DNA from: Sisyra terminalis
Taxonomy: Eukaryota; Arthropoda; Insecta; Neuroptera; Sisyridae
DNA: 64,000 nt
Direction of reading: 5' to 3'
NCBI GenBank assembly: GCA_958496175.1
Contig: OY292277.1
Span: 2,976,001-3,040,000, forward strand
The first letter of the stretch is position 1. Each line of letters opens with the position of its first letter. The notes under the pieces are model-generated. The model was not told where the DNA came from. It saw only the letters and a program-made list of their open reading frames with translations, and made no database searches. A program made the position numbers and the translations under genes. Below are positions 23,003-37,406 of the stretch, piece by piece.

Positions 23003-25012
23003 CTAAGAGGGAGAGACGAACGTGGCTTCTTCAACAATTGCATGTACCATCGTTATATAAGGGATGATTTTCGAACCAAAGGCAGTTTCGGGTTCGTAAC
23101 AATGTATAGAACGATAATATAACAATCTTTTTCGATTTCGAAACAAAAAGATTTTTCGCCAAAAAAAACCGTGGGTTAACCATCGTTGATTTTTCACGAA
23201 CATGGTCAAATTAAAAAAAAATTTTTTTAGGATGCCAATCGAAAGTACAAGTCTATCTGTACATGCTGTGCAAATTTTTCCCATAACAAACCACGTTTAA
23301 GGGTTGAACATGCAGTTTAAGGGATGCATACTTCCCACTAAGAGGGAGAGACGAACGTGGCTTCTTCAACAATTGCATGTACCATCGTTATATAAGGGAT
23401 GATTTTCGAACCAAAGGCAGTTTCGGGTTCGTAACAATGTATAGAACGATAATATAACAATCTTTTTCGATTTCGAAACAAAAAGATTTTTCGCCAAAAA
23501 AAACCGTGGGTTAACCATCGTTAATTTTTCACGAACATGGTCAAATTAAAAAAAATTTTTTTTAGGATGCCAATCGAAAGTACAAGTCTATCTGTACATG
23601 CTGTGCAAATTTTTCCCATAACAAACCACGTTTAAGGGTTGAACATGCAGTTTAAGGGATGCATACTTCCCACTAAGAGGGAGAGACGAACGTGGCTTCT
23701 TCAACAATTGCATGTACCATCGTTATATAAGGGATGATTTTCGAACCAAAGGCAGTTTCGGGTTCGTAACAATGTATAGAACGATAATATAACAATCTTT
23801 TTCGATTTCGAAACAAAAAGATTTTTCGCCAAAAAAAACCGTGGGTTAACCATCGTTGATTTTTCACGAACATGGTCAAATTAAAAAAAATTTTTTTTAG
23901 GATGCCAATCGAAAGTACAAGTCTATCTGTACATGCTGTGCAAATTTTTCCCATAACAAACCACGTTTAAGGGTTGAACATGCAGTTTAAGGGATGCATA
24001 CTTCCCACTAAGAGGGAGAGACGAACGTGGCTTCTTCAACAATTGCATGTACCATCGTTATATAAGGGATGATTTTCGAACCAAAGGCAGTTTCGGGTTC
24101 GTAACAATGTATAGAACGATAATATAACAATCTTTTTCGATTTCGAAACAAAAAGATTTTTCGCCAAAAAAAACCGTGGGTTAACCATCGTTGATTTTTC
24201 ACGAACATGGTCAAATAAAAAAAAATTTTTTTTAGGATGCCAATCGAAAGTACAAGTCTATCTGTATATGCTGTGCAAATTTTTCCCATAACAAACCACG
24301 TTTAAGGGTTGAACATGCAGTTTAAGGGATGCTTACTTCCCACTAAGAGGGAGAGACGAACGTGGCTTCTTCAACAATTGCATGTACCATCGTTATATAA
24401 GGGATGATTTTCGAACCAAAGGCAGTTTCGGGTTCGTGACAATGTATAGAACGATAATATAACAATCTTTTTCGATTTCGAAACAAAAAGATTTTTCGCC
24501 AAAAAAAACCGTGGGTTAACCATCGTTGATTTTTCACGAACATGGTCAAATTAAAAAAAATTTTTTTTAGGATGCCAATCGAAAGTACAAGTCTATCTGT
24601 ACATGCTGTGCAAATTTTTCCCATAACAAACCACGTTTAAGGGTTGAACATGCAGTTTAAGGGATGCATACTTCCCACTAAGAGGGAGAGACGAACGTGG
24701 CTTCTTCAACAATTGCATGTACCATCGTTATATAAGGGATGATTTTCGAACCAAAGGCAGTTTCGGGTTCGTAACAATGTATAGAACGATAATATAACAA
24801 TCTTTTTCGATTTCGAAACAAAAAGATTTTTCGCCAAAAAAAACCGTGGGTTAACCATCGTTGATTTTTCACGAACATGGTCAAATAAAAAAAAATTTTT
24901 TTTAGGATGCCAATCGAAAGTACAAGTCTATCTGTATATGCTGTGCAAATTTTTCCCATAACAAACCACGTTTAAGGGTTGAACATGCAGTTTAAGGGAT
25001 GCATACTTCCCA
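23003..25012 (+). repeat. 6-monomer higher-order unit, first copy (M69-M74)
   Basis: The order is M69 A9T7; M70 with CGTTAATTT (G to A at unit 186); M71 common; M72 with 209 A and 259 T, ending in GATGCTTAC near 24331; M73 with TTCGTGAC near 24434; M74 with 209 A and 259 T. The length is exactly 2010 bp (6 x 335). The CGTTAATTT, GATGCTTAC and TTCGTGAC variants occur only in this duplication. Confidence 0.92.
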
Positions 25013-27022
25013 CTAAGAGGGAGAGACGAACGTGGCTTCTTCAACAATTGCATGTACCATCGTTATATAAGGGATGATTTTCGAACCAAAGGCAGTTTCG
25101 GGTTCGTAACAATGTATAGAACGATAATATAACAATCTTTTTCGATTTCGAAACAAAAAGATTTTTCGCCAAAAAAAACCGTGGGTTAACCATCGTTGAT
25201 TTTTCACGAACATGGTCAAATTAAAAAAAAATTTTTTTAGGATGCCAATCGAAAGTACAAGTCTATCTGTACATGCTGTGCAAATTTTTCCCATAACAAA
25301 CCACGTTTAAGGGTTGAACATGCAGTTTAAGGGATGCATACTTCCCACTAAGAGGGAGAGACGAACGTGGCTTCTTCAACAATTGCATGTACCATCGTTA
25401 TATAAGGGATGATTTTCGAACCAAAGGCAGTTTCGGGTTCGTAACAATGTATAGAACGATAATATAACAATCTTTTTCGATTTCGAAACAAAAAGATTTT
25501 TCGCCAAAAAAAACCGTGGGTTAACCATCGTTAATTTTTCACGAACATGGTCAAATTAAAAAAAATTTTTTTTAGGATGCCAATCGAAAGTACAAGTCTA
25601 TCTGTACATGCTGTGCAAATTTTTCCCATAACAAACCACGTTTAAGGGTTGAACATGCAGTTTAAGGGATGCATACTTCCCACTAAGAGGGAGAGACGAA
25701 CGTGGCTTCTTCAACAATTGCATGTACCATCGTTATATAAGGGATGATTTTCGAACCAAAGGCAGTTTCGGGTTCGTAACAATGTATAGAACGATAATAT
25801 AACAATCTTTTTCGATTTCGAAACAAAAAGATTTTTCGCCAAAAAAAACCGTGGGTTAACCATCGTTGATTTTTCACGAACATGGTCAAATTAAAAAAAA
25901 TTTTTTTTAGGATGCCAATCGAAAGTACAAGTCTATCTGTACATGCTGTGCAAATTTTTCCCATAACAAACCACGTTTAAGGGTTGAACATGCAGTTTAA
26001 GGGATGCATACTTCCCACTAAGAGGGAGAGACGAACGTGGCTTCTTCAACAATTGCATGTACCATCGTTATATAAGGGATGATTTTCGAACCAAAGGCAG
26101 TTTCGGGTTCGTAACAATGTATAGAACGATAATATAACAATCTTTTTCGATTTCGAAACAAAAAGATTTTTCGCCAAAAAAAACCGTGGGTTAACCATCG
26201 TTGATTTTTCACGAACATGGTCAAATAAAAAAAAATTTTTTTTAGGATGCCAATCGAAAGTACAAGTCTATCTGTATATGCTGTGCAAATTTTTCCCATA
26301 ACAAACCACGTTTAAGGGTTGAACATGCAGTTTAAGGGATGCTTACTTCCCACTAAGAGGGAGAGACGAACGTGGCTTCTTCAACAATTGCATGTACCAT
26401 CGTTATATAAGGGATGATTTTCGAACCAAAGGCAGTTTCGGGTTCGTGACAATGTATAGAACGATAATATAACAATCTTTTTCGATTTCGAAACAAAAAG
26501 ATTTTTCGCCAAAAAAAACCGTGGGTTAACCATCGTTGATTTTTCACGAACATGGTCAAATTAAAAAAAATTTTTTTTAGGATGCCAATCGAAAGTACAA
26601 GTCTATCTGTACATGCTGTGCAAATTTTTCCCATAACAAACCACGTTTAAGGGTTGAACATGCAGTTTAAGGGATGCATACTTCCCACTAAGAGGGAGAG
26701 ACGAACGTGGCTTCTTCAACAATTGCATGTACCATCGTTATATAAGGGATGATTTTCGAACCAAAGGCAGTTTCGGGTTCGTAACAATGTATAGAACGAT
26801 AATATAACAATCTTTTTCGATTTCGAAACAAAAAGATTTTTCGCCAAAAAAAACCGTGGGTTAACCATCGTTGATTTTTCACGAACATGGTCAAATAAAA
26901 AAAAATTTTTTTTAGGATGCCAATCGAAAGTACAAGTCTATCTGTATATGCTGTGCAAATTTTTCCCATAACAAACCACGTTTAAGGGTTGAACATGCAG
27001 TTTAAGGGATGCATACTTCCCA
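25013..27022 (+). repeat. 6-monomer higher-order unit, second copy (M75-M80)
   Basis: It repeats M69-M74 at exactly 2010 bp, with every marker shared (CGTTAATTT near 25528, GATGCTTAC near 26341, TTCGTGAC near 26444). I found no difference between the copies at the marker sites. The next monomer (M81) is also A9T7, like M69 and M75, and may begin a third copy, but M82 does not match M70 or M76. Confidence 0.92.
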
Positions 27023-30000
27023 CTAAGAGGGAGAGACGAACGTGGCTTCTTCAACAATTGCATGTACCATCGTTATATAAGGGATGATTTTCGAACCAAA
27101 GGCAGTTTCGGGTTCGTAACAATGTATAGAACGATAATATAACAATCTTTTTCGATTTCGAAACAAAAAGATTTTTCGCCAAAAAAAACCGTGGGTTAAC
27201 CATCGTTGATTTTTCACGAACATGGTCAAATTAAAAAAAAATTTTTTTAGGATGCCAATCGAAAGTACAAGTCTATCTGTACATGCTGTGCAAATTTTTC
27301 CCATAACAAACCACGTTTAAGGGTTGAACATGCAGTTTAAGGGATGCATACTTCCCACTAAGAGGGAGAGACGAACGTGGCTTCTTCAACAATTGCATGT
27401 ACCATCGTTATATAAGGGATGATTTTCGAACCAAAGGCAGTTTCGGGTTCGTAACAATGTATAGAACGATAATATAACAATCTTTTTCGATTTCGAAACA
27501 AAAAGATTTTTCGCCAAAAAAAACCGTGGGTTAACCATCGTTGATTTTTCACGAACATGGTCAAATTAAAAAAAATTTTTTTTTGGATGCCAATCGAAAG
27601 TACAAGTCTATCTGTACATGCTGTGCAAATTTTTCCCATAACAAACCACGTTTAAGGGTTGAACATGCAGTTTAAGGGATGCATACTTCCCACTAAGAGG
27701 GAGAGACGAACGTGGCTTCTTCAACAATTGCATGTACCATCGTTATATAAGGGATGATTTTCGAACCAAAGGCAGTTTCGGGTTCGTAACAATGTATAGA
27801 ACGATAATATAACAATCTTTTTCGATTTCGAAACAAAAAGATTTTTCGCCAAAAAAAACCGTGGGTTAACCATCGTTGATTTTTCACGAACATGGTCAAA
27901 TTAAAAAAAATTTTTTTTAGGATGCCAATCGAAAGTACAAGTCTATCTGTACATGCTGTGCAAATTTTTCCCATAACAAACCACGTTTAAGGGTTGAACA
28001 TGCAGTTTAAGGGATGCATACTTCCCACTAAGAGGGAGAGACGAACGTGGCTTCTTCAACAACTGCATGTACCATCGTTATATAAGGGATGATTTTCGAA
28101 CCAAAGGCAGTTTCGGGTTCGTAACAATGTATAGAACGATAATATAACAATCTTTTTCGATTTCGAAACAAAAAGATTTTTCGCCAAAAAAAACCGTGGG
28201 TTAACCATCGTTGATTTTTCACGAACATGGTCAAATTAAAAAAAATTTTTTTTAGGATGCCAATCGAAAGTACAAGTCTATCTGTATATGCTGTGCAAAT
28301 TTTTCCCATAACAAACCACGTTTAAGGGTTGAACATGCAGTTTAAGGGATGCATACTTCCCACTAAGAGGGAGAGACGAACGTGGCTTCTTCAACAATTG
28401 CATGTACCATCGTTATATAAGGGATGATTTTCGAACCAAAGGCAGTTTCGGGTTCGTAACAATGTATAGAACGATAATATAACAATCTTTTTCGATTTCG
28501 AAACAAAAAGATTTTTCGCCAAAAAAAACCGTGGGTTAACCATCGTTGATTTTTCACGAACATGGTCAAATTAAAAAAAATTTTTTTTAGGATGCCAATC
28601 GAAAGTACAAGTCTATCTGTACATGCTGTGCAAATTTTTCCCATAACAAACCACGTTTAAGGGTTGAACATGCAGTTTAAGGGATGCATACTTCCCACTA
28701 AGAGGGAGAGACGAACGTGGCTTCTTCAACAATTGCATGTACCATCGTTATATAAGGGATGATTTTCGAACCAAAGGCAGTTTCGGGTTCGTAACAATGT
28801 ATAGAACGATAATATAACAATCTTTTTCGATTTCGAAACAAAAAGATTTTTCGCCAAAAAAAACCGTGGGTTAACCATCGTTGATTTTTCACGAACATGG
28901 TCAAATTAAAAAAAATTTTTTTTAGGATGCCAATCGAAAGTACAAGTCTATCTGTACATGCTGTGCAAATTTTTCCCATAACAAACCACGTTTAAGGGTT
29001 GAACATGCAGTTTAAGGGATGCATACTTCCCACTAAGAGGGAGAGACGAACGTGGCTTCTTCAACAATTGCATGTACCATCGTTATATAAGGGATGATTT
29101 TCGAACCAAAGGCAGTTTCGGGTTCGTAACAATGTATAGAACGATAATATAACAATCTTTTTCGATTTCGAAACAAAAAGATTTTTCGCCAAAAAAAACC
29201 GTGGGTTAACCATCGTTGATTTTTCACGAACATGGTCAAATTAAAAAAAATTTTTTTTAGGATGCCAATCGAAAGTACAAGTCTATCTGTATATGCTGTG
29301 CAAATTTTTCCCATAACAAACCACGTTTAAGGGTTGAACATGCAGTTTAAGGGATGCATACTTCCCACTAAGAGGGAGAGACGAACGTGGCTTCTTCAAC
29401 AATTGCATGTACCATCGTTATATAAGGGATGATTTTCGAACCAAAGGCAGTTTCGGGTTCGTAACAATGTATAGAACGATAATATAACAATCTTTTTCGA
29501 TTTCGAAACAAAAAGATTTTTCGCCAAAAAAAACCGTGGGTTAACCATCGTTGATTTTTCACGAACATGGTCAAATAAAAAAAAATTTTTTTTAGGATGC
29601 CAATCGAAAGTACAAGTCTATCTGTATATGCTGTGCAAATTTTTCCCATAACAAACCACGTTTAAGGGTTGAACATGCAGTTTAAGGGATGCATACTTCC
29701 CACTAAGAGGGAGAGACGAACGTGGCTTCTTCAACAATTGCATGTACCATCGTTATATAAGGGATGATTTTCGAACCAAAGGCAGTTTCGGGTTCGTAAC
29801 AATGTATAGAACGATAATATAACAATCTTTTTCGATTTCGAAACAAAAAGATTTTTCGCCAAAAAAAACCGTGGGTTAACCATCGTTGATTTTTCACGAA
29901 CATGGTCAAATAAAAAAAAATTTTTTTTAGGATGCCAATCGAAAGTACAAGTCTATCTGTATATGCTGTGCAAATTTTTCCCATAACAAACCACGTTTAA

Positions 30001-33000
30001 GGGTTGAACATGCAGTTTAAGGGATGCATACTTCCCACTAAGAGGGAGAGACGAACGTGGCTTCTTCAACAATTGCATGTACCATCGTTATATAAGGGAT
30101 GATTTTCGAACCAAAGGCAGTTTCGGGTTCGTAACAATGTATAGAACGATAATATAACAATCTTTTTCGATTTCGAAACAAAAAGATTTTTCGCCAAAAA
30201 AAACCGTGGGTTAACCATCGTTGATTTTTCACGAACATGGTCAAATTAAAAAAAAATTTTTTTAGGATGCCAATCGAAAGTACAAGTCTATCTGTACATG
30301 CTGTGCAAATTTTTCCCATAACAAACCACGTTTAAGGGTTGAACATGCAGTTTAAGGGATGCATACTTCCCACTAAGAGGGAGAGACGAACGTGGCTTCT
30401 TCAACAATTGCATGTACCATCGTTATATAAGGGATGATTTTCGAACCAAAGGCAGTTTCGGGTTCGTAACAATGTATAGAACGATAATATAACAATCTTT
30501 TTCGATTTCGAAACAAAAAGATTTTTCGCCAAAAAAAACCGTGGGTTAACCATCGTTGATTTTTCACGAACATGGTCAAATTAAAAAAAATTTTTTTTAG
30601 GATGCCAATCGAAAGTACAAGTCTATCTGTACATGCTGTGCAAATTTTTCCCATAACAAACCACGTTTAAGGGTTGAACATGCAGTTTAAGGGATGCATA
30701 CTTCCCACTAAGAGGGAGAGACGAACGTGGCTTCTTCAACAATTGCATGTACAATCGTTATATAAGGGATGATTTTCGAACCAAAGGCAGTTTCGGGTTC
30801 GTAACAATGTATAGAACGATAATATAACAATCTTTTTCGATTTCGAAACAAAAAGATTTTTCGCCAAAAAAAACCGTGGGTTAACCATCGTTGATTTTTC
30901 ACGAACATGGTCAAATTAAAAAAAATTTTTTTTAGGATGCCAATCGAAAGTACAAGTCTATCTGTACATGCTGTGCAAATTTTTCCCATAACAAACCACG
31001 TTTAAGGGTTGAACATGCAGTTTAAGGGATGCATACTTCCCACTAAGAGGGAGAGACGAACGTGGCTTCTTCAACAATTGCATGTACCATCGTTATATAA
31101 GGGATGATTTTCGAACCAAAGGCAGTTTCGGGTTCGTAACAATGTATAGAACGATAATATAACAATCTTTTTCGATTTCGAAACAAAAAGATTTTTCGCC
31201 AAAAAAAACCGTGGGTTAACCATCGTTGATTTTTCACGAACATGGTCAAATAAAAAAAAATTTTTTTTAGGATGCCAATCGAAAGTACAAGTCTATCTGT
31301 ATATGCTGTGCAAATTTTTCCCATAACAAACCACGTTTAAGGGTTGAACATGCAGTTTAAGGGATGCATACTTCCCACTAAGAGGGAGAGACGAACGTGG
31401 CTTCTTCAACAATTGCATGTACCATCGTTATATAAGGGATGATTTTCGAACCAAAGGCAGTTTCGGGTTCGTAACAATGTATAGAACGATAATATAACAA
31501 TCTTTTTCGATTTCGAAACAAAAAGATTTTTCGCCAAAAAAAACCGTGGGTTAACCGTCGTTGATTTTTCACGAACATGGTCAAATTAAAAAAAAATTTT
31601 TTTAGGATGCCAATCGAAAGTACAAGTCTATCTGTACATGCTGTGCAAATTTTTCCCATAACAAACCACGTTTAAGGGTTGAACATGCAGTTTAAGGGAT
31701 GCATACTTCCCACTAAGAGGGAGAGACGAACGTGGCTTCTTCAACAATTGCATGTACCATCGTTATATAAGGGATGATTTTCGAACCAAAGGCAGTTTCG
31801 GGTTCGTAACAATGTATAGAACGATAATATAACAATCTTTTTCGATTTCGAAACAAAAAGATTTTTCGCCAAAAAAAACCGTGGGTTAACCATCGTTGAT
31901 TTTTCACGAACATGGTCAAATTAAAAAAAATTTTTTTTAGGATGCCAATCGAAAGTACAAGTCTATCTGTACATGCTGTGCAAATTTTTCCCATAACAAA
32001 CCACGTTTAAGGGTTGAACATGCAGTTTAAGGGATGCATACTTCCCACTAAGAGGGAGAGACGAACGTGGCTTCTTCAACAATTGCATGTACCATCGTTA
32101 TATAAGGGATGATTTTCGAACCAAAGGCAGTTTCGGGTTCGTAACAATGTATAGAACGATAATATAACAATCTTTTTCGATTTCGAAACAAAAAGATTTT
32201 TCGCCAAAAAAAACCGTGGGTTAACCATCGTTGATTTTTCACGAACATGGTCAAATTAAAAAAAATTTTTTTTAGGATGCCAATCGAAAGTACAAGTCTA
32301 TCTGTACATGCTGTGCAAATTTTTCCCATAACAAACCACGTTTAAGGGTTGAACATGCAGTTTAAGGGATGCATACTTCTCACTAAGAGGGAGAGACGAA
32401 CGTGGCTTCTTCAACAATTGCATGTACCATCGTTATATAAGGGATGATTTTCGAACCAAAGGCAGTTTCGGGTTCGTAACAATGTATAGAACGATAATAT
32501 AACAATCTTTTTCGATTTCGAAACAAAAAGATTTTTCGCCAAAAAAAACCGTGGGTTAACCATCGTTGATTTTTCACGAACATGGTCAAATTAAAAAAAA
32601 TTTTTTTTAGGATGCCAATCGAAAGTACAAGTCTATCTGTACATGCTGTGCAAATTTTTCCCATAACAAACCACGTTTAAGGGTTGAACATGCAGTTTAA
32701 GGGATGCATACTTCCCACTAAGAGGGAGAGACGAACGTGGCTTCTTCAACAATTGCATGTACCATCGTTATATAAGGGATGATTTTCGAACCAAAGGCAG
32801 TTTCGGGTTCGTAACAATGTATAGAACGATAATATAACAATCTTTTTCGATTTCGAAACAAAAAGATTTTTCGCCAAAAAAAACCGTGGGTTAACCATCG
32901 TTGATTTTTCACGAACATGGTCAAATTAAAAAAAAATTTTTTTAGGATGCCAATCGAAAGTACAAGTCTATCTGTACATGCTGTGCAAATTTTTCCCATA

Positions 33001-33721
33001 ACAAACCACGTTTAAGGGTTGAACATGCAGTTTAAGGGATGCATACTTCCCACTAAGAGGGAGAGACGAACGTGGCTTCTTCAACAATTGCATGTACCAT
33101 CGTTATATAAGGGATGATTTTCGAACCAAAGGCAGTTTCGGGTTCGTAACAATGTATAGAACGATAATATAACAATCTTTTTCGATTTCGAAACAAAAAG
33201 ATTTTTCGCCAAAAAAAACCGTGGGTTAACCGTCGTTGATTTTTCACGAACATGGTCAAATTAAAAAAAAATTTTTTAGGATGCCAATCGAAAGTACAAG
33301 TCTATCTGTACATGCTGTGCAAATTTTTCCCATAACAAACCACGTTTAAGGGTTGAACATGCAGTTTAAGGGATGCATACTTCCCACTAAGAGGGAGAGA
33401 CGAACGTGGCTTCTTCAACAATTGCATGTACCATCGTTATATAAGGGATGATTTTCGAACCAAAGGCAGTTTCGGGTTCGTAACAATGTATAGAACGATA
33501 ATATAACAATCTTTTTCGATTTCGAAACAAAAAGATTTTTCGCCAAAAAAAACCGTGGGTTAACCATCGTTGATTTTTCACGAACATGGTCAAATTAAAA
33601 AAAATTTTTTTTAGGATGCCAATCGAAAGTACAAGTCTATCTGTACATGCTGTGCAAATTTTTCCCATAACAAACCACGTTTAAGGGTTGAACATGCAGT
33701 TTAAGGGATGCATACTTCCCA
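27023..33721 (+). repeat. Mixed-monomer stretch M81-M100
   Basis: These twenty monomers have no complete higher-order partner in the window. Marked members are: M82 (A8T9 reaching GG), M84 (CAACAACTGC and 259 T), M87 (259 T), M88, M89 and M93 (209 A and 259 T), M92 (GTACAATCG), M94 and M99 (TTAACCGTCG, 1675 bp or five monomers apart), and M97 (ACTTCTCAC). M99 is 334 bp. The M88-M90 order (two 209 A/259 T monomers then A9T7) also occurs at M42-M44. Confidence 0.82.
33053..33386 (+). repeat. 334-bp monomer M99 (A9T6 tract)
   Basis: The A/T tract is A9T6 here (about 33262-33276), a one-base loss from A9T7. The monomer shares TTAACCGTCG with M94, so M94 or a relative without the deletion is its likely parent. 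Confidence 0.88.
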
Positions 33722-36700
33722 CTAAGAGGGAGAGACGAACGTGGCTTCTTCAACAATTGCATGTACCATCGTTATATAAGGGATGATTTTCGAACCAAAG
33801 GCAGTTTCGGGTTCGTAACAATGTATAGAACGATAATATAACAATCTTTTTCGATTTCGAAACAAAAAGATTTTTCGCCAAAAAAAACCGTGGGTTAACC
33901 ATCGTTGATTTTTCACGAACATGGTCAAATTAAAAAAAATTTTTTTTAGGATGCCAATCGTAAGTACAAGTCTATCTGTACATGCTGTGCAAATTTTTCC
34001 CATAACAAACCACGTTTAAGGGTTGAACATGCAGTTTAAGGGATGCATACTTCCCACTAAGAGGGAGAGACGAACGTGGCTTCTTCAACAATTGCATGTA
34101 CCATCGTTATATAAGGGATGATTTTCGAACCAAAGGCAGTTTCGGGTGCGTAACAATGTATAGAACGATAATATAACAATCTTTTTCGATTTCGAAACAA
34201 AAAGATTTTTCGCCAAAAAAAACCGTGGGTTAACCATCGTTGATTTTTCACGAACATGGTCAAATTAAAAAAAATTTTTTTTAGGATGCCAATCGAAAGT
34301 ACAAGTCTATCTGTACATGCTGTGCAAATTTTTCCCATAACAAACCACGTTTAAGGGTTGAACATGCAGTTTAAGGGATGCATACTTCCCACTAAGAGGG
34401 AGAGACGAACGTGGCTTCTTCAACAATTGCATGTACCATCGTTATATAAGGGATGATTTTCGAACCAAAGGCAGTTTCGGGTTCGTAACAATGTATAGAA
34501 CGATAATATAACAATCTTTTTCGATTTCGAAACAAAAAGATTTTTCGCCAAAAAAAACCGTGGGTTAACCATCGTTGATTTTTCACGAACATGGTCAAAT
34601 TAAAAAAAATTTTTTTTAGGATGCCAATCGAAAGTACAAGTCTATCTGTACATGCTGTGCAAATTTTTCCCATAACAAACCACGTTTAAGGGTTGAACAT
34701 GCAGTTTAAGGGATGCATACTTCCCACTAAGAGGGAGAGACGAACGTGGCTTCTTCAACAATTGCATGTACCATCGTTATATAAGGGATGATTTTCGAAC
34801 CAAAGGCAGTTTCGGGTGCGTAACAATGTATAGAACGATAATATAACAATCTTTTTCGATTTCGAAACAAAAAGATTTTTCGCCAAAAAAAACCGTGGGT
34901 TAACCATCGTTGATTTTTCACGAACATGGTCAAATTAAAAAAAATTTTTTTTAGGATGCCAATCGAAAGTACAAGTCTATCTGTACATGCTGTGCAAATT
35001 TTTCCCATAACAAACCACGTTTAAGGGTTGAACATGCAGTTTAAGGGATGCATACTTCCCACTAAGAGGGAGAGACGAACGTGGCTTCTTCAACAATTGC
35101 ATGTACCATCGTTATATAAGGGATGATTTTCGAACCAAAGGCAGTTTCGGGTTCGTAACAATGTATAGAACGATAATATAACAATCTTTTTCGATTTCGA
35201 AACAAAAAGATTTTTCGCCAAAAAAAACCGTGGGTTAACCATCGTTGATTTTTCACGAACATGGTCAAATTAAAAAAAATTTTTTTTAGGATGCCAATCG
35301 AAAGTACAAGTCTATCTGTACATGCTGTGCAAATTTTTCCCATAACAAACCACGTTTAAGGGTTGAACATGCAGTTTAAGGGATGCATACTTCCCACTAA
35401 GAGGGAGAGACGAACGTGGCTTCTTCAACAATTGCATGTACCATCGTTATATAAGGGATGATTTTCGAACCAAAGGCAGTTTCGGGTTCGTAACAATGTA
35501 TAGAACGATAATATAACAATCTTTTTCGATTTCGAAACAAAAAGATTTTTCGCCAAAAAAAACCGTGGGTTAACCATCGTTGATTTTTCACGAACATGGT
35601 CAAATTAAAAAAAATTTTTTTTAGGATGCCAATCGAAAGTACAAGTCTATCTGTACATGCTGTGCAAATTTTTCCCATAACAAACCACGTTTAAGGGTTG
35701 AACATGCAGTTTAAGGGATGCATACTTCCCACTAAGAGGGAGAGACGAACGTGGCTTCTTCAACAACTGCATGTACCATCGTTATATAAGGGATGATTTT
35801 CGAACCAAAGGCAGTTTCGGGTTCGTAACAATGTATAGAACGATAATATAACAATCTTTTTCGATTTCGAAACAAAAAGATTTTTCGCCAAAAAAAACCG
35901 TGGGTTAACCATCGTTGATTTTTCACGAACATGGTCAAATTAAAAAAAATTTTTTTTAGGATGCCAATCGAAAGTACAAGTCTATCTGTACATGCTGTGC
36001 AAATTTTTCCCATAACAAACCACGTTTAAGGGTTGAACATGCAGTTTAAGGGATGCATACTTCCCACTAAGAGGGAGAGACGAACGTGGCTTCTTCAACA
36101 ATTGCATGTACCATCGTTATATAAGGGATGATTTTCGAACCAAAGGCAGTTTCGGGTTCGTAACAATGTATAGAACGATAATATAACAATCTTTTTCGAT
36201 TTCGAAACAAAAAGATTTTTCGCCAAAAAAAACCGTGGGTTAACCATCGTTGATTTTTCACGAACATGGTCAAATTAAAAAAAATTTTTTTTAGGATGCC
36301 AATCGAAAGTACAAGTCTATCTGTACATGCTGTGCAAATTTTTCCCATAACAAACCACGTTTAAGGGTTGAACATGCAGTTTAAGGGATGCATACTTCCC
36401 ACTAAGAGGGAGAGACGAACGTGGCTTCTTCAACAATTGCATGTACCATCGTTATATAAGGGATGATTTTCGAACCAAAGGCAGTTTCGGGTTCGTAACA
36501 ATGTATAGAACGATAATATAACAATCTTTTTCGATTTCGAAACAAAAAGATTTTTCGCCAAAAAAAACCGTGGGTTAACCATCGTTGATTTTTCACGAAC
36601 ATGGTCAAATTAAAAAAAATTTTTTTTAGGATGCCAATCGAAAGTACAAGTCTATCTGTACATGCTGTGCAAATTTTTCCCATAACAAACCACGTTTAAG

Positions 36701-37406
36701 GGTTGAACATGCAGTTTAAGGGATGCATACTTCCCACTAAGAGGGAGAGACGAACGTGGCTTCTTCAACAATTGCATGTACCATCGTTATATAAGGGATG
36801 ATTTTCGAACCAAAGGCAGTTTCGGGTTCGTAACAATGTATAGAACGATAATATAACAATCTTTTTCGATTTCGAAACAAAAAGATTTTTCGCCAAAAAA
36901 AACCGTGGGTTAACCATCGTTGATTTTTCACGAACATGGTCAAATTAAAAAAAAATTTTTTTAGGATGCCAATCGAAAGTACAAGTCTATCTGTACATGC
37001 TGTGCAAATTTTTCCCATAACAAACCACGTTTAAGGGTTGAACATGCAGTTTAAGGGATGCATACTTCCCACTAAGAGGGAGAGACGAACGTGGCTTCTT
37101 CAACAATTGCATGTACCATCGTTATATAAGGGATGATTTTCGAACCAAAGGCAGTTTCGGGTGCGTAACAATGTATAGAACGATAATATAACAATCTTTT
37201 TCGATTTCGAAACAAAAAGATTTTTCGCCAAAAAAAACCGTGGGTTAACCATCGTTGATTTTTCACGAACATGGTCAAATTAAAAAAAATTTTTTTTAGG
37301 ATGCCAATCGAAAGTACAAGTCTATCTGTACATGCTGTGCAAATTTTTCCCATAACAAACCACGTTTAAGGGTTGAACATGCAGTTTAAGGGATGCATAC
37401 TTCCCA
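33722..37406 (+). repeat. 11-monomer higher-order unit, first copy (M101-M111)
   Basis: The order is M101 (AATCGTAAG at about 33956-33964); M102 with 95 G; M103 common; M104 with 95 G; M105 and M106 common; M107 (CAACAACTGC near 35761); M108 and M109 common; M110 A9T7; M111 with 95 G. The unit is exactly 3685 bp (11 x 335) and is followed directly by a second copy. Confidence 0.92.
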
